Shown here: one piece after another, positions 28,411-38,911 of the stretch
Layout of the letters: each line of letters starts with the position of its first letter
Numbering within the stretch: position 1 is the first letter of the stretch
NCBI RefSeq assembly: GCF_000696385.1
Contig: NZ_JJMN01000051.1
Coordinates: 1 to 64,000, forward strand
DNA: 64,000 nucleotides
Origin: Vibrio metoecus
GTDB taxonomy: Bacteria > Pseudomonadota > Gammaproteobacteria > Enterobacterales > Vibrionaceae
Reading direction: 5' to 3'
The notes under the pieces: generated by a model
The model's database searches: none
Told to the model about the DNA's origin: nothing
The model's input: only the letters and a program-made list of their open reading frames with translations
Position numbers and translations under genes: made by a program

Positions 28411-29077
28411 CGTGTGATGCCCAAGGTAACGTCTCGATCAGATGTGTTAAGACTAACGCCAAGTGACGCAAAAACAAGGTATCCATGCTCGGTTGAAAGT
28501 GGCCGCCATCTTCACTGGCAAAAGCCAAAATACCCAACGGGATCTGACGAGATAACGGCAGCACAACGTATGAGCCCATTTCTGGCGCAGGTCTATCGCC
28601 GAGCAAACGCTGACGATCTGCTTGCCGTAAACGGCCTAAATAAGCGGGCTTACCATTAAAATGATTGGTCGCAAAACGCTGCCAATCCTCTGTAGCTAAA
28701 CCATATTTCTCATCATGCCGTTGCATAAGGCGCACGTAAGCACGCAAATTCAACTCACGCGCTTTGGTTTCAATCGCGTGTAACACCGCTTGTAGCGACG
28801 AACATTTCAGAATTTGCTCTTGCAGATCCATAAATTCATGGAAGGTGCGATCATTATTCGCGGCAAGCGACATCAAGGCCGTAATCTCCTCTTCGAGATC
28901 TTCAATACGCTGACGCTGGCGTGCTAACTGCACATGAGCAAGCGATACGGCTCCCGTTTGGGTTGGCAAAGCCAGTCGCTCAACCAAATAGGCATGATGC
29001 TGGAAAAAATCGGGGTGTTCATAAAGATACTCTGCCACCACTTGGGCGGTCAGAGCATCTGCCGTTACCTGAGACAA
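28379..29077 (-). CDS. yigA: DUF484 protein (YigA)
   Basis: 232 residues. An N-terminal helical part (VVAEYLYEHPDFFQHHAYLVERLALP, then a coiled coil RQRQRIEDLEEEITALM) is followed by a GAF-like domain. The family is found between dapF and xerC across gammaproteobacteria, as E. coli yigA is. The function is unknown. It lies 13 bp after dapF and overlaps xerC. Confidence 0.88.
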   Translation of the reverse strand: MSQVTADALTAQVVAEYLYEHPDFFQHHAYLVERLALPTQTGAVSLAHVQLARQRQRIEDLEEEITALMSLAANNDRTFHEFMDLQEQILKCSSLQAVLHAIETKARELNLRAYVRLMQRHDEKYGLATEDWQRFATNHFNGKPAYLGRLRQADRQRLLGDRPAPEMGSYVVLPLSRQIPLGILAFASEDGGHFQPSMDTLFLRHLALVLTHLIETLPWASHDEERRTHPAS

Positions 29078-29090
29078 AATTGAACCTCAA

Positions 29091-29921
29091 TTAGCAAGAG
29101 ATTTGGCCATCGTAGATATGGGTTGCAGGGCCAGTCATATAGAGTGGTTTACCCGGGCCTTGCCAGCTGATTTCCAGTTCACCACCGGGTAGATGCACAC
29201 GCACCTGCTCATCCAGCAACCCTTGTAAAATCCCAACCGCGACCGCGCCACAAGCACCACTACCACAGGCTTGAGTTTCACCCGCACCGCGTTCATACAC
29301 GCGCAGATTGATCTCTTCACGGCTCACTACCTGCATAAAACCGGCGTTGACGCGCTCAGGGAAACGTTCGTGAGATTCCAGAAGCGGTCCTAAGGTTTCT
29401 ACCGCTGCCGTGCGAATATCTTCCACCACAGTCACCACATGCGGGTTACCCATGCTCACCGCGCCGCAAAACAGGGTGTGTTCACCGACACGCAGAATAT
29501 AGGTTTTTTCGCTCTGTTTGGCGCGAAATGGGATCTTGCTCGGTTCGAACTCCGGCACACCCATATTCACGGTGATCAGATCTTCCTCTTCCACGTTGAG
29601 CACCATCTTGCCTTTTTTGGTGCTGACGTTGATGGTGTATTTGTTGGTTAACCCTTTCATGCGCACAAAGCGGGCGAAACAGCGCGCACCATTGCCACAC
29701 TGCTCCACTTCGCTGCCATCGGCATTGAAAATTCGGTAATGGAAATCCGATTCTGGATCATAAGGTGCTTCAACCACTAACAGTTGGTCAAAGCCCACTC
29801 CGGTATGACGATCCGCCAGACGACGGATCAATTCCGGAGAGAAGAAGACGTTTTGGGTAACGCAGTCAACGACCATAAAGTCGTTACCCAAGCCGTGCAT
29901 TTTAGAAAAATGGAAATGCAT
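29091..29921 (-). CDS. dapF: Diaminopimelate epimerase
   Basis: I chose the ATG at 29921, giving 276 residues starting [15 protein letters not shown], the family N-terminus; the frame stays open 14 codons further up. Catalytic cysteines are in [10 protein letters not shown] (about residue 73) and [15 protein letters not shown] (about 217). It interconverts LL- and meso-diaminopimelate, for lysine and peptidoglycan. It starts 11 bp after the lysA stop. Confidence 0.96.
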   Translation of the reverse strand: MHFHFSKMHGLGNDFMVVDCVTQNVFFSPELIRRLADRHTGVGFDQLLVVEAPYDPESDFHYRIFNADGSEVEQCGNGARCFARFVRMKGLTNKYTINVSTKKGKMVLNVEEEDLITVNMGVPEFEPSKIPFRAKQSEKTYILRVGEHTLFCGAVSMGNPHVVTVVEDIRTAAVETLGPLLESHERFPERVNAGFMQVVSREEINLRVYERGAGETQACGSGACGAVAVGILQGLLDEQVRVHLPGGELEISWQGPGKPLYMTGPATHIYDGQISC

Positions 29922-29932
29922 AGAAGATAACT

Positions 29933-31186
29933 TTACTCTGGTAAAACCGATTCCAACGCCCACAGACTGCTGAGTTCTTCTCGTTGACGCACCAAGTAGG
30001 TTTTATTGCCATCAACCATCACTTCAGCAACACGGGGACGAGTATTGTAATTTGAAGACATGGTAAAACCATACGCACCAGAAGAGCGCACCGCCAGCAA
30101 ATCCCCTTCTTCTAGCACTAAGTCGCGATCTTTGCCTAAGAAGTCACTGGTTTCACACACTGGCCCCACCAAATCATAAGTTTGTGCCTCACCTTGGCGT
30201 GGACGCAGTGGAATGATGTCTTGCCACGCTTGGTACAGCGCCGGACGAATCAAATCATTCATCGCCGCATCAATGATTGCGAAGTTTTTGTGTTCCGTAT
30301 GTTTGAGAAACTCAACTTTCGTCACCAGCACACCTGCGTTAGCCGCAATCGCGCGTCCCGGTTCAAAAATCAGTTCCAAATCACGATGGCGCTCAAGGCG
30401 ATCCAGCAAGGCTTTGGCGTATTCAGAAGGCTGTGGGGGAAGTTCGTCACGATAAACTACGCCTAAGCCACCACCAACGTCCAAATGACGAATATGAATA
30501 CCTTGCGCTTTGAGCGAATCAATCAACGCCAACAAACGGTCAGTTGCATCAATAAACGGAGCCAGCGCGGTGAGTTGCGAGCCGATATGGCAGTCAATGC
30601 CATGCACATCAAGATTCGGCAAGCTGTGCGCGAGGCGATACACTTCTGCAGCGCGATCAAACGTGATGCCGAATTTGTTATCACGCAAACCAGTGGAAAT
30701 GTAAGGGTGCGTTTTGGCATCCACATCTGGGTTGATGCGCAGTGAAATCGGCGCTTTGACACCCAATTCTGCCGCGACTTTATTCAAACGATGCAGTTCA
30801 GGTTCTGACTCCACATTAAAGCATTTGATCTTCAATTGCAGCGCACGTTTCATCTCAGCTTCGGTTTTACCAACGCCAGAAAACACCACTTTGCTCGGAT
30901 CACCGCCCGCCGCCAGTACACGTTCCAATTCACCGACCGAAACGATATCAAACCCAGAACCTAAGCGAGCTAAAGTATTCAATACACCAAGGTTAGAGTT
31001 GGCTTTCACGGCATAACAAATCAGGTGCGGGTAATCCCCGACTGACTTATCAAACGCATGCCAATGGCGCTCAAGCGTGGCTCTTGAATAAATATAAAGT
31101 GGTGTACCGTACTGGTTTGCCAAATCGGCAAGTGGAACTTGCTCGGCCCATAACTGGCCATCATCCTGATAATTGAAGTAATCCAA
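29933..31186 (-). CDS. lysA: Diaminopimelate decarboxylase
   Basis: 417 residues. PLP-binding lysine in [12 protein letters not shown] (about 60), the phosphate site and [24 protein letters not shown] and the catalytic cysteine region [11 protein letters not shown]. It catalyses the last step of lysine synthesis. It is grouped with dapF, the enzyme before it in the pathway. Confidence 0.96.
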   Translation of the reverse strand: MDYFNYQDDGQLWAEQVPLADLANQYGTPLYIYSRATLERHWHAFDKSVGDYPHLICYAVKANSNLGVLNTLARLGSGFDIVSVGELERVLAAGGDPSKVVFSGVGKTEAEMKRALQLKIKCFNVESEPELHRLNKVAAELGVKAPISLRINPDVDAKTHPYISTGLRDNKFGITFDRAAEVYRLAHSLPNLDVHGIDCHIGSQLTALAPFIDATDRLLALIDSLKAQGIHIRHLDVGGGLGVVYRDELPPQPSEYAKALLDRLERHRDLELIFEPGRAIAANAGVLVTKVEFLKHTEHKNFAIIDAAMNDLIRPALYQAWQDIIPLRPRQGEAQTYDLVGPVCETSDFLGKDRDLVLEEGDLLAVRSSGAYGFTMSSNYNTRPRVAEVMVDGNKTYLVRQREELSSLWALESVLPE

Positions 31187-31218
31187 AATGCTTTCCCCTT
31201 TTTTCTTAGTCGCGTGAT

Positions 31219-31336
31219 TTACTGACTTTGCTCGCTTTGTTTTGCGTCATCAGGCATATAAAGTGGCCCAGTTTGCCCACATCCCGCCAGTGCGAGCATG
31301 GACAACAAAAACAGTGCAGTGAATTTTCTTTTTCAT
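31219..31336 (-). pseudogene. lptM: LptM (YifL) lipoprotein, frameshifted by one base
   Basis: A 38-residue lipoprotein in the usual position ahead of the lysA/dapF genes. The ATG at 31336 begins MKKK, but the A-run that follows has one base too many; dropping it gives FTALFLLSMLALAGCGQTG, with a signal peptide, lipobox LAGC and the conserved CGQTGPLY of LptM. This lipoprotein helps mature the LptDE lipopolysaccharide translocon. The reading after the extra base has no alternative start that keeps the signal peptide. Error in a homopolymer run is likely. Confidence 0.8.
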
Positions 31337-31413
31337 TTTTGCTATATCGTGCTTATTGAATCAATGCCTCCTATAATCGCACCACGATTAGGAAAAGCAA
31401 TAGGATAGATAGG

Positions 31414-31728
31414 ATGAACGAAACTGAATTTCATCAACTCGTCGACAGCCAACTAGAGCGTATAGAAGCGGCGATTGATGAGGCAGGTGCCGATATCGAC
31501 TACGAAACCTCAGGCAATGTGATGACCTTAGAGTTTGATGACCGCAGCCAAATCATCATTAACCGCCAAGAACCCATGCGTGAAATTTGGTTAGCCTCGA
31601 AATCCGGCGGCTACCATTTCAAGTGGATTGATGGCGAGTGGATATGCTCCAAAACCGGGCTTGAGTTGCTCACTTTGCTAAAACAAGAGTGTGATAAACA
31701 CGCCGATGAGCCAATTGATTGGGCTTAA
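31414..31728 (+). CDS. cyaY: Frataxin-like iron-sulfur assembly protein
   Basis: 104 residues, the standard size. The acidic first helix (ETEFHQLVDSQLERIEAAIDEAGADIDYE) and the strand block LEFDDRSQIIINRQEPMREIWLASKSGGYHF are typical of CyaY. It binds iron and regulates IscS/IscU. It is convergent with cyaA, as in E. coli, and divergent from lptM. Confidence 0.96.
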   Translation: MNETEFHQLVDSQLERIEAAIDEAGADIDYETSGNVMTLEFDDRSQIIINRQEPMREIWLASKSGGYHFKWIDGEWICSKTGLELLTLLKQECDKHADEPIDWA

Positions 31729-31749
31729 GTTGGCGCACTTGTCATGCAA

Positions 31750-31779
31750 TAAAAAAGAGCACATGGGTGCTCTTTTTTA
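31750..31779. terminator. Bidirectional terminator between cyaY and cyaA
   Basis: AAAAAAGAGCAC, loop ATGG, GTGCTCTTTTTT. Confidence 0.9.
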
Positions 31780-31815
31780 TGAGGAATTATTCAGAAAATC
31801 AGAGACTTCACAGGC

Positions 31816-34376
31816 TTAGGCATTGACCACTTGCGAAGGCTTGGAATACACGGCGCTGTCGTTACGATACGGCACCACATACGTTTCACCCTCTTCTGGG
31901 TGAATAATTTGGTAATACTGCGGCAAGTTGAAGTTGATGCTTTTCGCCGCCAGCTTACTGCTGTCATCCAACATCGATGTATAGAAGCTGTTGACGCTGG
32001 CAATCATCTCATCTTTTTCGCCATTGAACTGGTGATACACCTCAACGCGGTTGGCTTCGTCCAACACATAGATGTTGAAGCCTTTCTCCGTATCTTCAAA
32101 GAAAAACTGCACCAAGCCTTCGCTGGCAAAACTATCCACCACTGCAGGTAAAGGATAATCTTCATCGCGATCGAGCATCAACAAAGGGGAACCTTTGAGT
32201 TTATTGCTCGAAATACTGCGATAAAAATCGACCGAGTTTTCCAATTTTTGAACTGAAACACCACGACGTTCGAAGAACAATCCATACATTTGGTCGGCCA
32301 TACGCAGTGCTTTGAAACGGCGACGCTTCTCTTGTTCCATCGGCTTGAGACGCAAATCGATGCACTCGGCCAACAGTTGGTAAACCAAGTTACGCATCAC
32401 ACCACGCAAGTTTTTGCTATAGCAGAACACATCGACCGATTCTGGCGGCAACGCATCTTGGTGCATTTTTCCCAGAACCGTTTTCAAGGCATCGAGCATC
32501 GCCGTCTGGCCTTCAAAATGTAGGGTACGCACTTCTTGCCACGAGTTGCGATACACCAAATCGACACTGCCAACTAAGCATTTTTGCTCCGCACCGAAGC
32601 TGAAAATATCGATGTTTTTTAGATCGACTTTCAGTGCTTTACCACTCAGCTCACTCGTCGGATCATGCTCAAAATTGATGAACATGGCGAGCTGGCTAAT
32701 TTCACAAGGATTAGCCAATGCTTGCATGGTTGGACGACGTTTAACGCAAAGAGAAAGGTGTTACGCAGATCGCTCACCATCTGATAGAACTTGTCGATAT
32801 CCAACTGAGCTTCACGCACCACGGCGTGCAAGCGCGTGGATTCAGTGATCAGGCCATTAAAAAACGCCCATGCCACCAACTTACTCAGGTATTCGTTGTG
32901 TTCAAGATACGGCTGACCAATCAAGCGCTGCGCCTGTAATGGCTGTTTATAGAGATACCAACCGGGCTTATTGGTGCGTCCGGCACAGACCTCAATAAAA
33001 CTTAAATCGGGCTCATGCAAATCAGGCGAAATTTGCGGGTTGAGCAGTGTGACTTTACCCGGCAACACCTCAAACGCGGCATAGAGTTTACGCGCCAGAA
33101 TTGAGATATCTTGCGGGCTGATCGCCGAAGTAATGTCATTGCGGCGTGCAAACTGGATCAGGTTACGATAACTGAGCATCAACGCATCAAGCAGGGCATG
33201 GTGTACCACTTTCACCTGCTCCACTTTCCAGTGGCGACGGTTATCGAGCTCTGCAATCAAATCTGCGTCCCACTGCCACTCGCTGGTGAGTTCACGCAAA
33301 GCCTCGCGACGCCATGGCATCGAACCGATCCCAGGATCTCGCGATAGCTTCTCATGGGTTTTGAGGTAGAAACAGCGACGCACTAAATCAAGGCGCGTAG
33401 TGTCACCAATCCGCACTAAATAGCGGGTCACTTTTTCTAGCATTTGATAGTAAGAGTCCATCCCATACAGGTCTGGCTCATCGGCAAAGAAACGTCGTTT
33501 GCTATCAATGCTCAACAGTTGAGTGTGCGGGTACTCCCACGAATAGGCTTCAAGCAGGATCGCCTTCAATACCGACTTATAAGGCGAGTCGATACTTTTA
33601 TACAGCTGCCACAAGTTCGCACCGAAATATTCTTCAGCAGGAATGCGGTTCAGCTTACCAAAATCGATCCATTCGTTGCAGTTCAAATAGCCATTTGAAC
33701 AGAGCTCGTGAACATATTCGTCGTAGCACTCTTCCATTTCTGGCGGCACGATTTGCCACAGCAGTCGCTTACCCGCTAGGCGCACCGCAGAGCGATAAAA
33801 CTCATCCAACAACAATAAATGCTGTGATGAACCACAGTTTTCACCGGTTAACGCTTCGGAATGGTTATGGCGGAAACGCTCTTCATTCATGATGAAGAAA
33901 TTGGCTTCGACACCCTGACTTTTCGCCCAATCGGTAATGAGTAGACATTTACTGGAGAGGTTCTCGCGCGCTTCACAACTCATGTGAGCAGAGACACAGA
34001 CCCAAATATCCAGATCACTTGAGGTGCTTTGACCGATCGATGAGGTACTCCCCATCGTATACAGACCCAAAATCTCAGGATTCACCGATTGAGTTAACGA
34101 TGCGCCGAGCGTCAATTGGGCATCATCGATAAACTGCTGCTGGATTTCATTAGCGACAAAGAGATGAATACCAAAAGGGGTATCTGCAGAAAAATAACCG
34201 GGGATCAGGGGATGATTAAATTGGAATAACGCGGGAATTAAATGAAAAACACGTTGGCTTTGCAAATCCATAAGAGCCAGCGCACGTTCAATACGTTGCC
34301 GGTTTAGCTTATCAAGTCGATGGATTAAGGTCTGAGTATAAGCCTGCAAGGTTGCTTCCCTGAATAACAGATACAA
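31816..34376 (-). pseudogene. cyaA: Class I adenylate cyclase, frameshifted mid-gene
   Basis: N-terminal catalytic domain (frame from 34376): GLYTMGSTSSIGQSTSSDLDIWVCV is the nucleotidyltransferase GS...DxD motif. The C-terminal regulatory domain is in another frame, beginning MQALANPCEISQLAMF. The join is near 32750, where the coding strand has ACCTTTCTC; restoring one T gives NTFSLCVKRRPTMQALAN, a continuous protein of about 853 residues, near the family length of about 850. Class I cyclases make cAMP under control of the glucose PTS. A CRP-like site lies upstream. cyaA is dispensable, so a real mutation is possible, but sequence error is likelier given the other indels. Confidence 0.88.
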
Positions 34377-34413
34377 GCCGCTTTTTGATTATGTTTTACG
34401 CGACCATGCCAAC

Positions 34414-34437
34414 AAAACGTGATCAATTTAACACTTC
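34414..34437. promoter_or_regulatory. Possible CRP site between cyaA and hemC
   Basis: AAAACGTGATCAATTTAACA with flanking bases matches the TGTGA-N6-TCACA consensus at 8 of 10 core positions. It lies 40-60 bp upstream of the cyaA start. In E. coli CRP represses cyaA from such a site. The rest of the 327-bp gap shows no clear second element. Confidence 0.45.
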
Positions 34438-34702
34438 TTAACCATTTGGTAAAGCGCTCTTGGAAGCACATCACACCAAGTTGGCACTTCTCCGCAAACG
34501 ATCACCTAAATGATTACAGTGTTGTTGCTAAATTGTACTTTGTAATCATAGACAAATGAATAAATGCGAAGCCAATCACACTATTCCATCCTAATGCTGC
34601 ATTCTTCGATACGAAACCATCCGTAACAGAACTAGTTGTAAGTATTTTTATCCCCAAGTGATAGGATTAGACGATTTTAGACAGATGGATAGGAACATCA
34701 TA

Positions 34703-35638
34703 ATGACCGAGACGCCGATTCGCATTGCAACCCGCCAGAGTCCACTGGCTTTATGGCAAGCCAACTATGTTAAAGACGCCTTAATGGCCGCCCATCCCGG
34801 ACTGCAAGTGGAGTTGGTCACTATGGTGACGCGTGGTGATGTGATTTTGGATACCCCACTCGCCAAAGTGGGTGGCAAAGGTCTGTTTGTCAAAGAACTG
34901 GAAGTCGCCATGCTCGAAGGCCGTGCGGATTTAGCCGTACATTCGATGAAAGATGTGCCAGTTGATTTTCCTGAAGGTCTTGGCTTAGTCACCATCTGCG
35001 AGCGTGAAGATCCACGCGATGCCTTTGTTTCCAATACCTACGCCAAGATTGATGATCTGCCTTCAGGCGCAGTTGTGGGTACCTGTAGCTTGCGTCGTCA
35101 ATGCCAACTCAAATCAGCACGCCCAGATTTGGTCATCAAAGAGCTGCGCGGCAACGTGGGAACCCGCTTGAGTAAGCTCGATGCGGGTGAATACGACGCG
35201 ATTATCTTAGCTGCCGCCGGTCTAAAACGACTGGGACTTGAGAGCCGCATTCGTAACTTCATTGAACCTGAACAGTCGCTGCCCGCGGTTGGTCAAGGTG
35301 CGGTCGGCATTGAGTGTCGTTTAGATGACCAACGAGTGCGTGAGCTGCTTGCGCCACTCAACCATACCGACACCGCGGATCGCGTGCGCTGTGAGCGCGC
35401 GATGAACCTGACTCTACAAGGTGGCTGTCAGGTGCCGATTGGTAGCTATGCATTACTTGAAGGTGACCATATTTGGCTGCGCGCTCTAGTCGGCGAACCC
35501 GATGGCTCACAAATCGTTCGTGGTGAAATTCGTGGCCCACGTTCTGAAGCAGAACAGCTCGGCATTACCCTGGCAGAACAGCTACTTGAGCAAGGCGCAA
35601 AAGAGATTCTAGACCGTCTCTATTGTGAACACGAATAA
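34703..35638 (+). CDS. hemC: Porphobilinogen deaminase
   Basis: I chose the ATG at 34703 (SD AGGAA, protein starting [18 protein letters not shown]), giving 311 residues. It polymerises four porphobilinogens into hydroxymethylbilane. The cofactor-attachment cysteine is in [12 protein letters not shown] (about 242), and conserved [15 protein letters not shown] ([17 protein letters not shown]) and HSMKDVP motifs are present. First gene of hemCDXY. Confidence 0.97.
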   Translation: MTETPIRIATRQSPLALWQANYVKDALMAAHPGLQVELVTMVTRGDVILDTPLAKVGGKGLFVKELEVAMLEGRADLAVHSMKDVPVDFPEGLGLVTICEREDPRDAFVSNTYAKIDDLPSGAVVGTCSLRRQCQLKSARPDLVIKELRGNVGTRLSKLDAGEYDAIILAAAGLKRLGLESRIRNFIEPEQSLPAVGQGAVGIECRLDDQRVRELLAPLNHTDTADRVRCERAMNLTLQGGCQVPIGSYALLEGDHIWLRALVGEPDGSQIVRGEIRGPRSEAEQLGITLAEQLLEQGAKEILDRLYCEHE

Positions 35639-35700
35639 AGGCGAGCATGAATAATAAGTCGCAAGATGGTTCATCCCATCTGTAACTGATTGAGGGTGCT

Positions 35701-36429
35701 ATGACAGTACTGGTCACTCGTCCCAATGAGCAAGGCATTGAACTGTGCCAACTTCTTCTTCAGCAGGGCATCACTGCCCTGCATCATCCTCTGATCTCTA
35801 TCTCCGCTAGCCCTCAACTTCCTGAGTTGGCAGAGGATTTATCCTCATTTGATATCATCATTGCGGTCAGCCAACATGCGGTGACCTTCAGTGACCAATT
35901 TCTGCAACATCGACGAATTTGTTGGCCAAATCATGCGGTTTACCTTGCCGTTGGTCAAAAAACCGCGCATGTTTTCAGCAAAGCCTGCCAACAATCAGTA
36001 GACTATCCAGAAATAAGTGATAGTGAACACCTGCTCGCATTAGAGGCATTACGCCATGTCGCAGGTAAGAGGATATTGATATTACGGGGCAATGGTGGCC
36101 GCGAACTGATTTATTCCACCTTAGTGGAAAGAGGTGCAACGGTGCGCTATCAAGAAGCGTATTGTCGAAGTGAGTTGCCTTTTTCTGCCGCAGAGTGTGT
36201 TCCTCAATGGCAACACGCTGGAGTCAGTTCACTGGTGATCACCAGTAGCGAACAGTTGGCTTTTTTTGTTAGCCAGTTAAATGACGGCTATCTGCCGTGG
36301 GCACAGCAGTTAACCTTACTAGTGCCTAGCCAGCGCATTACTGAACACGCCCATAACCTAGGATTTCATCGCATTGTGACGACGCCAAGTGCCGCCAATC
36401 GCGATCTAATGGTGGCATTAATGCCCTAA
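35701..36429 (+). CDS. hemD: Uroporphyrinogen-III synthase
   Basis: 242 residues. The two-domain fold shows VLVTRPNEQGIELCQLL at the start, IAVSQHAVTF, ILILRGNGGRELIYSTL and LVITSSEQLAFF. The sequence of HemD is poorly conserved, but the position between hemC and hemX is decisive. It closes and inverts ring D. Confidence 0.93.
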   Translation: MTVLVTRPNEQGIELCQLLLQQGITALHHPLISISASPQLPELAEDLSSFDIIIAVSQHAVTFSDQFLQHRRICWPNHAVYLAVGQKTAHVFSKACQQSVDYPEISDSEHLLALEALRHVAGKRILILRGNGGRELIYSTLVERGATVRYQEAYCRSELPFSAAECVPQWQHAGVSSLVITSSEQLAFFVSQLNDGYLPWAQQLTLLVPSQRITEHAHNLGFHRIVTTPSAANRDLMVALMP

Positions 36430-36448
36430 CCAACAGGAACTCTGAGCA

Positions 36449-37654
36449 ATGACCAACAACAATAAACCGCAACAAGAACCTGAAACCACAGCCAGTGTGC
36501 CCTCGCCTATCGAGACTTCATCGACCGAGCATGAATCAAAAGCCGACGCTTCCATTCAATCAGATCCCGTAGCCGAGAAAGTCGCTAACCCGCAGCCGCA
36601 ACCACAAACTCCGGCTCAAACGCCCAATAATCAGGGTAAAAAACTGGCCAGTGTCGCCTTGCTACTGGTTTTAGCTCTCGGTGCAGGCTTTGCTTATGTA
36701 CACCAACAACAGAAAGCCCAATTGAATAATGAGCTGCAAGCGATACGTGCCGAATTAAAACAAACCCGTGATGCACTCAATGTGCAGCTAGAACAAACCG
36801 TATCGCAAGCCACCTCACAAGCCACTGAAATTACTCACCGTGCAGAAACCGTGCTGGAACAACAGCAAAAAAGCATTGAGAGCTTGCAGCTCGCGGTGGC
36901 GGATATTAAAGGTCGCCGCCCGAATGATTGGCTCCTCGCGGAAGCCGATTATTTGGTAAAACTGGCGGGTCGTAAGCTGTTTCTTGAGCATGATGCGGAA
37001 ACCGCAACCCAATTGATGGAAAGTGCCGACCAGCGCATTGCTGCACTCAATGACCCAAGCCTAACACCACTGCGTAAGGCAATAGCCAACGACATCACAG
37101 CACTGAAAAACATTCCACTGATTGATCGTGATGGTTTAGTGCTGCGTCTGATCAGTTTGCAGCAACAAGTCGACAGCTTACCGCTGGCTAATGCGATCCT
37201 GCCCGCCGATCAACCACAGGAGACTCCAGCCGTATCGGAAAACATCAATGATTGGCAAACCAACCTGAAAAGCTCACTCAAAGCCTTTGCCGATAACTTC
37301 ATTACTTTCCGTTCTCGTGATGGCAATGTGATCCCTCTGCTCTCCCCAACTCAGCATTTTTATTTAAAAGAGAACCTGCAAGCCAAGTTAGAAACGGCAA
37401 TCAAAGGGGTGTACACCGAACAACAAACGCTGTACGTCACCTCACTCAATACCGCTGAACAGTGGTCAGCCTCTTTCTTTAATCGTGGAGACAAAGCTGT
37501 GCAAGCGTTTAATGCTGAGTTAGCTTTGCTCGCAAAACAACAGGTACAGGTTAACTATCCCGTGAAACTGCAAACTCAGCAGCAGTTAGCCGATGTGATC
37601 ACCGAACGCTTGCGCCGCAGTGTTTCTCCTATCACTACGGAGGCGCAGCAATGA
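36449..37654 (+). CDS. hemX: HemX-family inner-membrane protein
   Basis: 401 residues: a Pro/Gln/Ser-rich cytoplasmic N-terminus (about 1-65), a TM helix (about 68-86, SVALLLVLALGAGFAYV), a coiled coil (about 90-155) and a helical periplasmic domain (LLAEADYLVKLAGRKLFLEHD). It was once annotated as a methyltransferase, but no SAM motif is present. It probably scaffolds late haem steps with HemY; this role is inferred. It overlaps hemY by 4 bp. Confidence 0.9.
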   Translation: MTNNNKPQQEPETTASVPSPIETSSTEHESKADASIQSDPVAEKVANPQPQPQTPAQTPNNQGKKLASVALLLVLALGAGFAYVHQQQKAQLNNELQAIRAELKQTRDALNVQLEQTVSQATSQATEITHRAETVLEQQQKSIESLQLAVADIKGRRPNDWLLAEADYLVKLAGRKLFLEHDAETATQLMESADQRIAALNDPSLTPLRKAIANDITALKNIPLIDRDGLVLRLISLQQQVDSLPLANAILPADQPQETPAVSENINDWQTNLKSSLKAFADNFITFRSRDGNVIPLLSPTQHFYLKENLQAKLETAIKGVYTEQQTLYVTSLNTAEQWSASFFNRGDKAVQAFNAELALLAKQQVQVNYPVKLQTQQQLADVITERLRRSVSPITTEAQQ

Positions 37655-38847
37655 TTCGACTGATTTTCCTATTTGTCGTGCTCGGTCTTGGCCTGTTTGT
37701 CGGCACTCAATACGCTGGCCAGCAAGGTTATGTGCTGATCTCAATTGCCAATCGCACTATCGAAATGAGTGTCACCACGCTGGTGATTTTTATCATCGCT
37801 GCGTTAGCCGCGCTGTTTGCCCTTGAATTTTTGGTGAAAAAAATTCTCTATACCAGTTTTCATACATGGAACTGGTTCAGCGTGCGTAAGCTACGCCGCT
37901 CGCGCCGCTACACCAATGAAGGAATCATCAAACTGCTTGAAGGTGATTGGAAACAAGCCGAGAAAAAAGTCACTCGCTGGGCAAACCATCACGATATGCC
38001 GCTGCTCTGTTATCTCGTCGCATCGGAAGCTGCGAATGGCATGGGTGATCGAGCGAAGCGCGATCACTATTTAGCACTGGCGGCGCAGCAGGACAACGCC
38101 ACATTAGCAGTAGAGCTAACACGCGCGAAACAACAACTCAGCGATGGCGATAATACCGCTGCCTTGACCACCTTAACGCAACTGCAAAACAGCCATCCAC
38201 ACAACACTGTCGTGCTCAGCCTGCTTAACCAGTGCTACCAAGCCCTAGGCGAATGGCAGCCGCTGTTAGACCTACTCCCGAAACTGGTAAAAGCCAAACG
38301 CTTAAGCAATGAAGAAGCGCAGCAGCTTGAACTTACCGCTCAGCGTGGCATGTTACAAAGCATTGCCAGCCAAAAAGGCAGTGAAGGTTTGGTGCAGCAT
38401 TGGGCGCAGATGTCACGCAAGTTAAAAGCTGAGCCTGAATTGTTGATGTGTTTCATCAATCAGCTCATTGAACGTAAAGCCGATTATGAGGCGTTCTCAG
38501 TGATCAAAGAGAGCTTGAAAAAACAGCCGACTGCTGAGCTGTATGCCCTGCTGCCAGAGCTCAATATCTCTGATCGCCATCCCCTGATCGCTGTGCTGGA
38601 AGATGCCCTGCGCCGCGATAGCAATAATGCGGAAGCACATAGCGCTTTGGGTCAACTGTATCTGCGTGAGAAACATTGGGCTGATGCGCAGAAACATCTC
38701 GAAAAAGCGCTGTCTCTACGTTCCTGTGTCTCCGACTATGCTTATCTAGCCGATGCATTAGAAAAGCAGAATTTCACGCGTGCCGCACACGATGTTTCTC
38801 GTAAGGCGCTCTCTTTGCTGGAGTCACCTTCCGCTCAGTCATCCTGA
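37651..38847 (+). CDS. hemY: HemY TPR-containing membrane protein
   Basis: 398 residues: two N-terminal TM segments (about 2-22 and 40-62), then TPR-like helical repeats to the end (SALGQLYLREKHWADAQKHLEKALSL is a good TPR). This is the enterobacterial-type HemY, not the protoporphyrinogen oxidase of the same name in Bacillus. It is coupled to hemX by an ATGA overlap and ends the operon. Confidence 0.92.
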   Translation: MIRLIFLFVVLGLGLFVGTQYAGQQGYVLISIANRTIEMSVTTLVIFIIAALAALFALEFLVKKILYTSFHTWNWFSVRKLRRSRRYTNEGIIKLLEGDWKQAEKKVTRWANHHDMPLLCYLVASEAANGMGDRAKRDHYLALAAQQDNATLAVELTRAKQQLSDGDNTAALTTLTQLQNSHPHNTVVLSLLNQCYQALGEWQPLLDLLPKLVKAKRLSNEEAQQLELTAQRGMLQSIASQKGSEGLVQHWAQMSRKLKAEPELLMCFINQLIERKADYEAFSVIKESLKKQPTAELYALLPELNISDRHPLIAVLEDALRRDSNNAEAHSALGQLYLREKHWADAQKHLEKALSLRSCVSDYAYLADALEKQNFTRAAHDVSRKALSLLESPSAQSS

Positions 38848-38865
38848 ATTTAAGTCAGAGCACAA

Positions 38866-38899
38866 ACAACAAGGCCACCGCATGCGGTGGCCTTGTTGT
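38866..38899. terminator. Perfect 34-bp palindrome terminator behind hemY and hemN
   Basis: A perfect inverted repeat of two 17-bp arms (centre GCATGC) lies between convergent hemY and hemN. The T-tract is weak (TTGTTGTTT), but the stem is very strong. Confidence 0.75.
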
Positions 38900-38911
38900 T
38901 TGAATGCAGTC

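Noticed and set aside
29482..29700. Long ORFs antisense to dapF, lysA, ftsY and other genes
   Set aside because: They are shadows of highly conserved genes with no start signals or family resemblance.
38866..38899. A 34-bp perfect palindrome as a recombination site
   Set aside because: Its position between convergent genes and stem-loop form fit a terminator; no integrase or element boundary is near.
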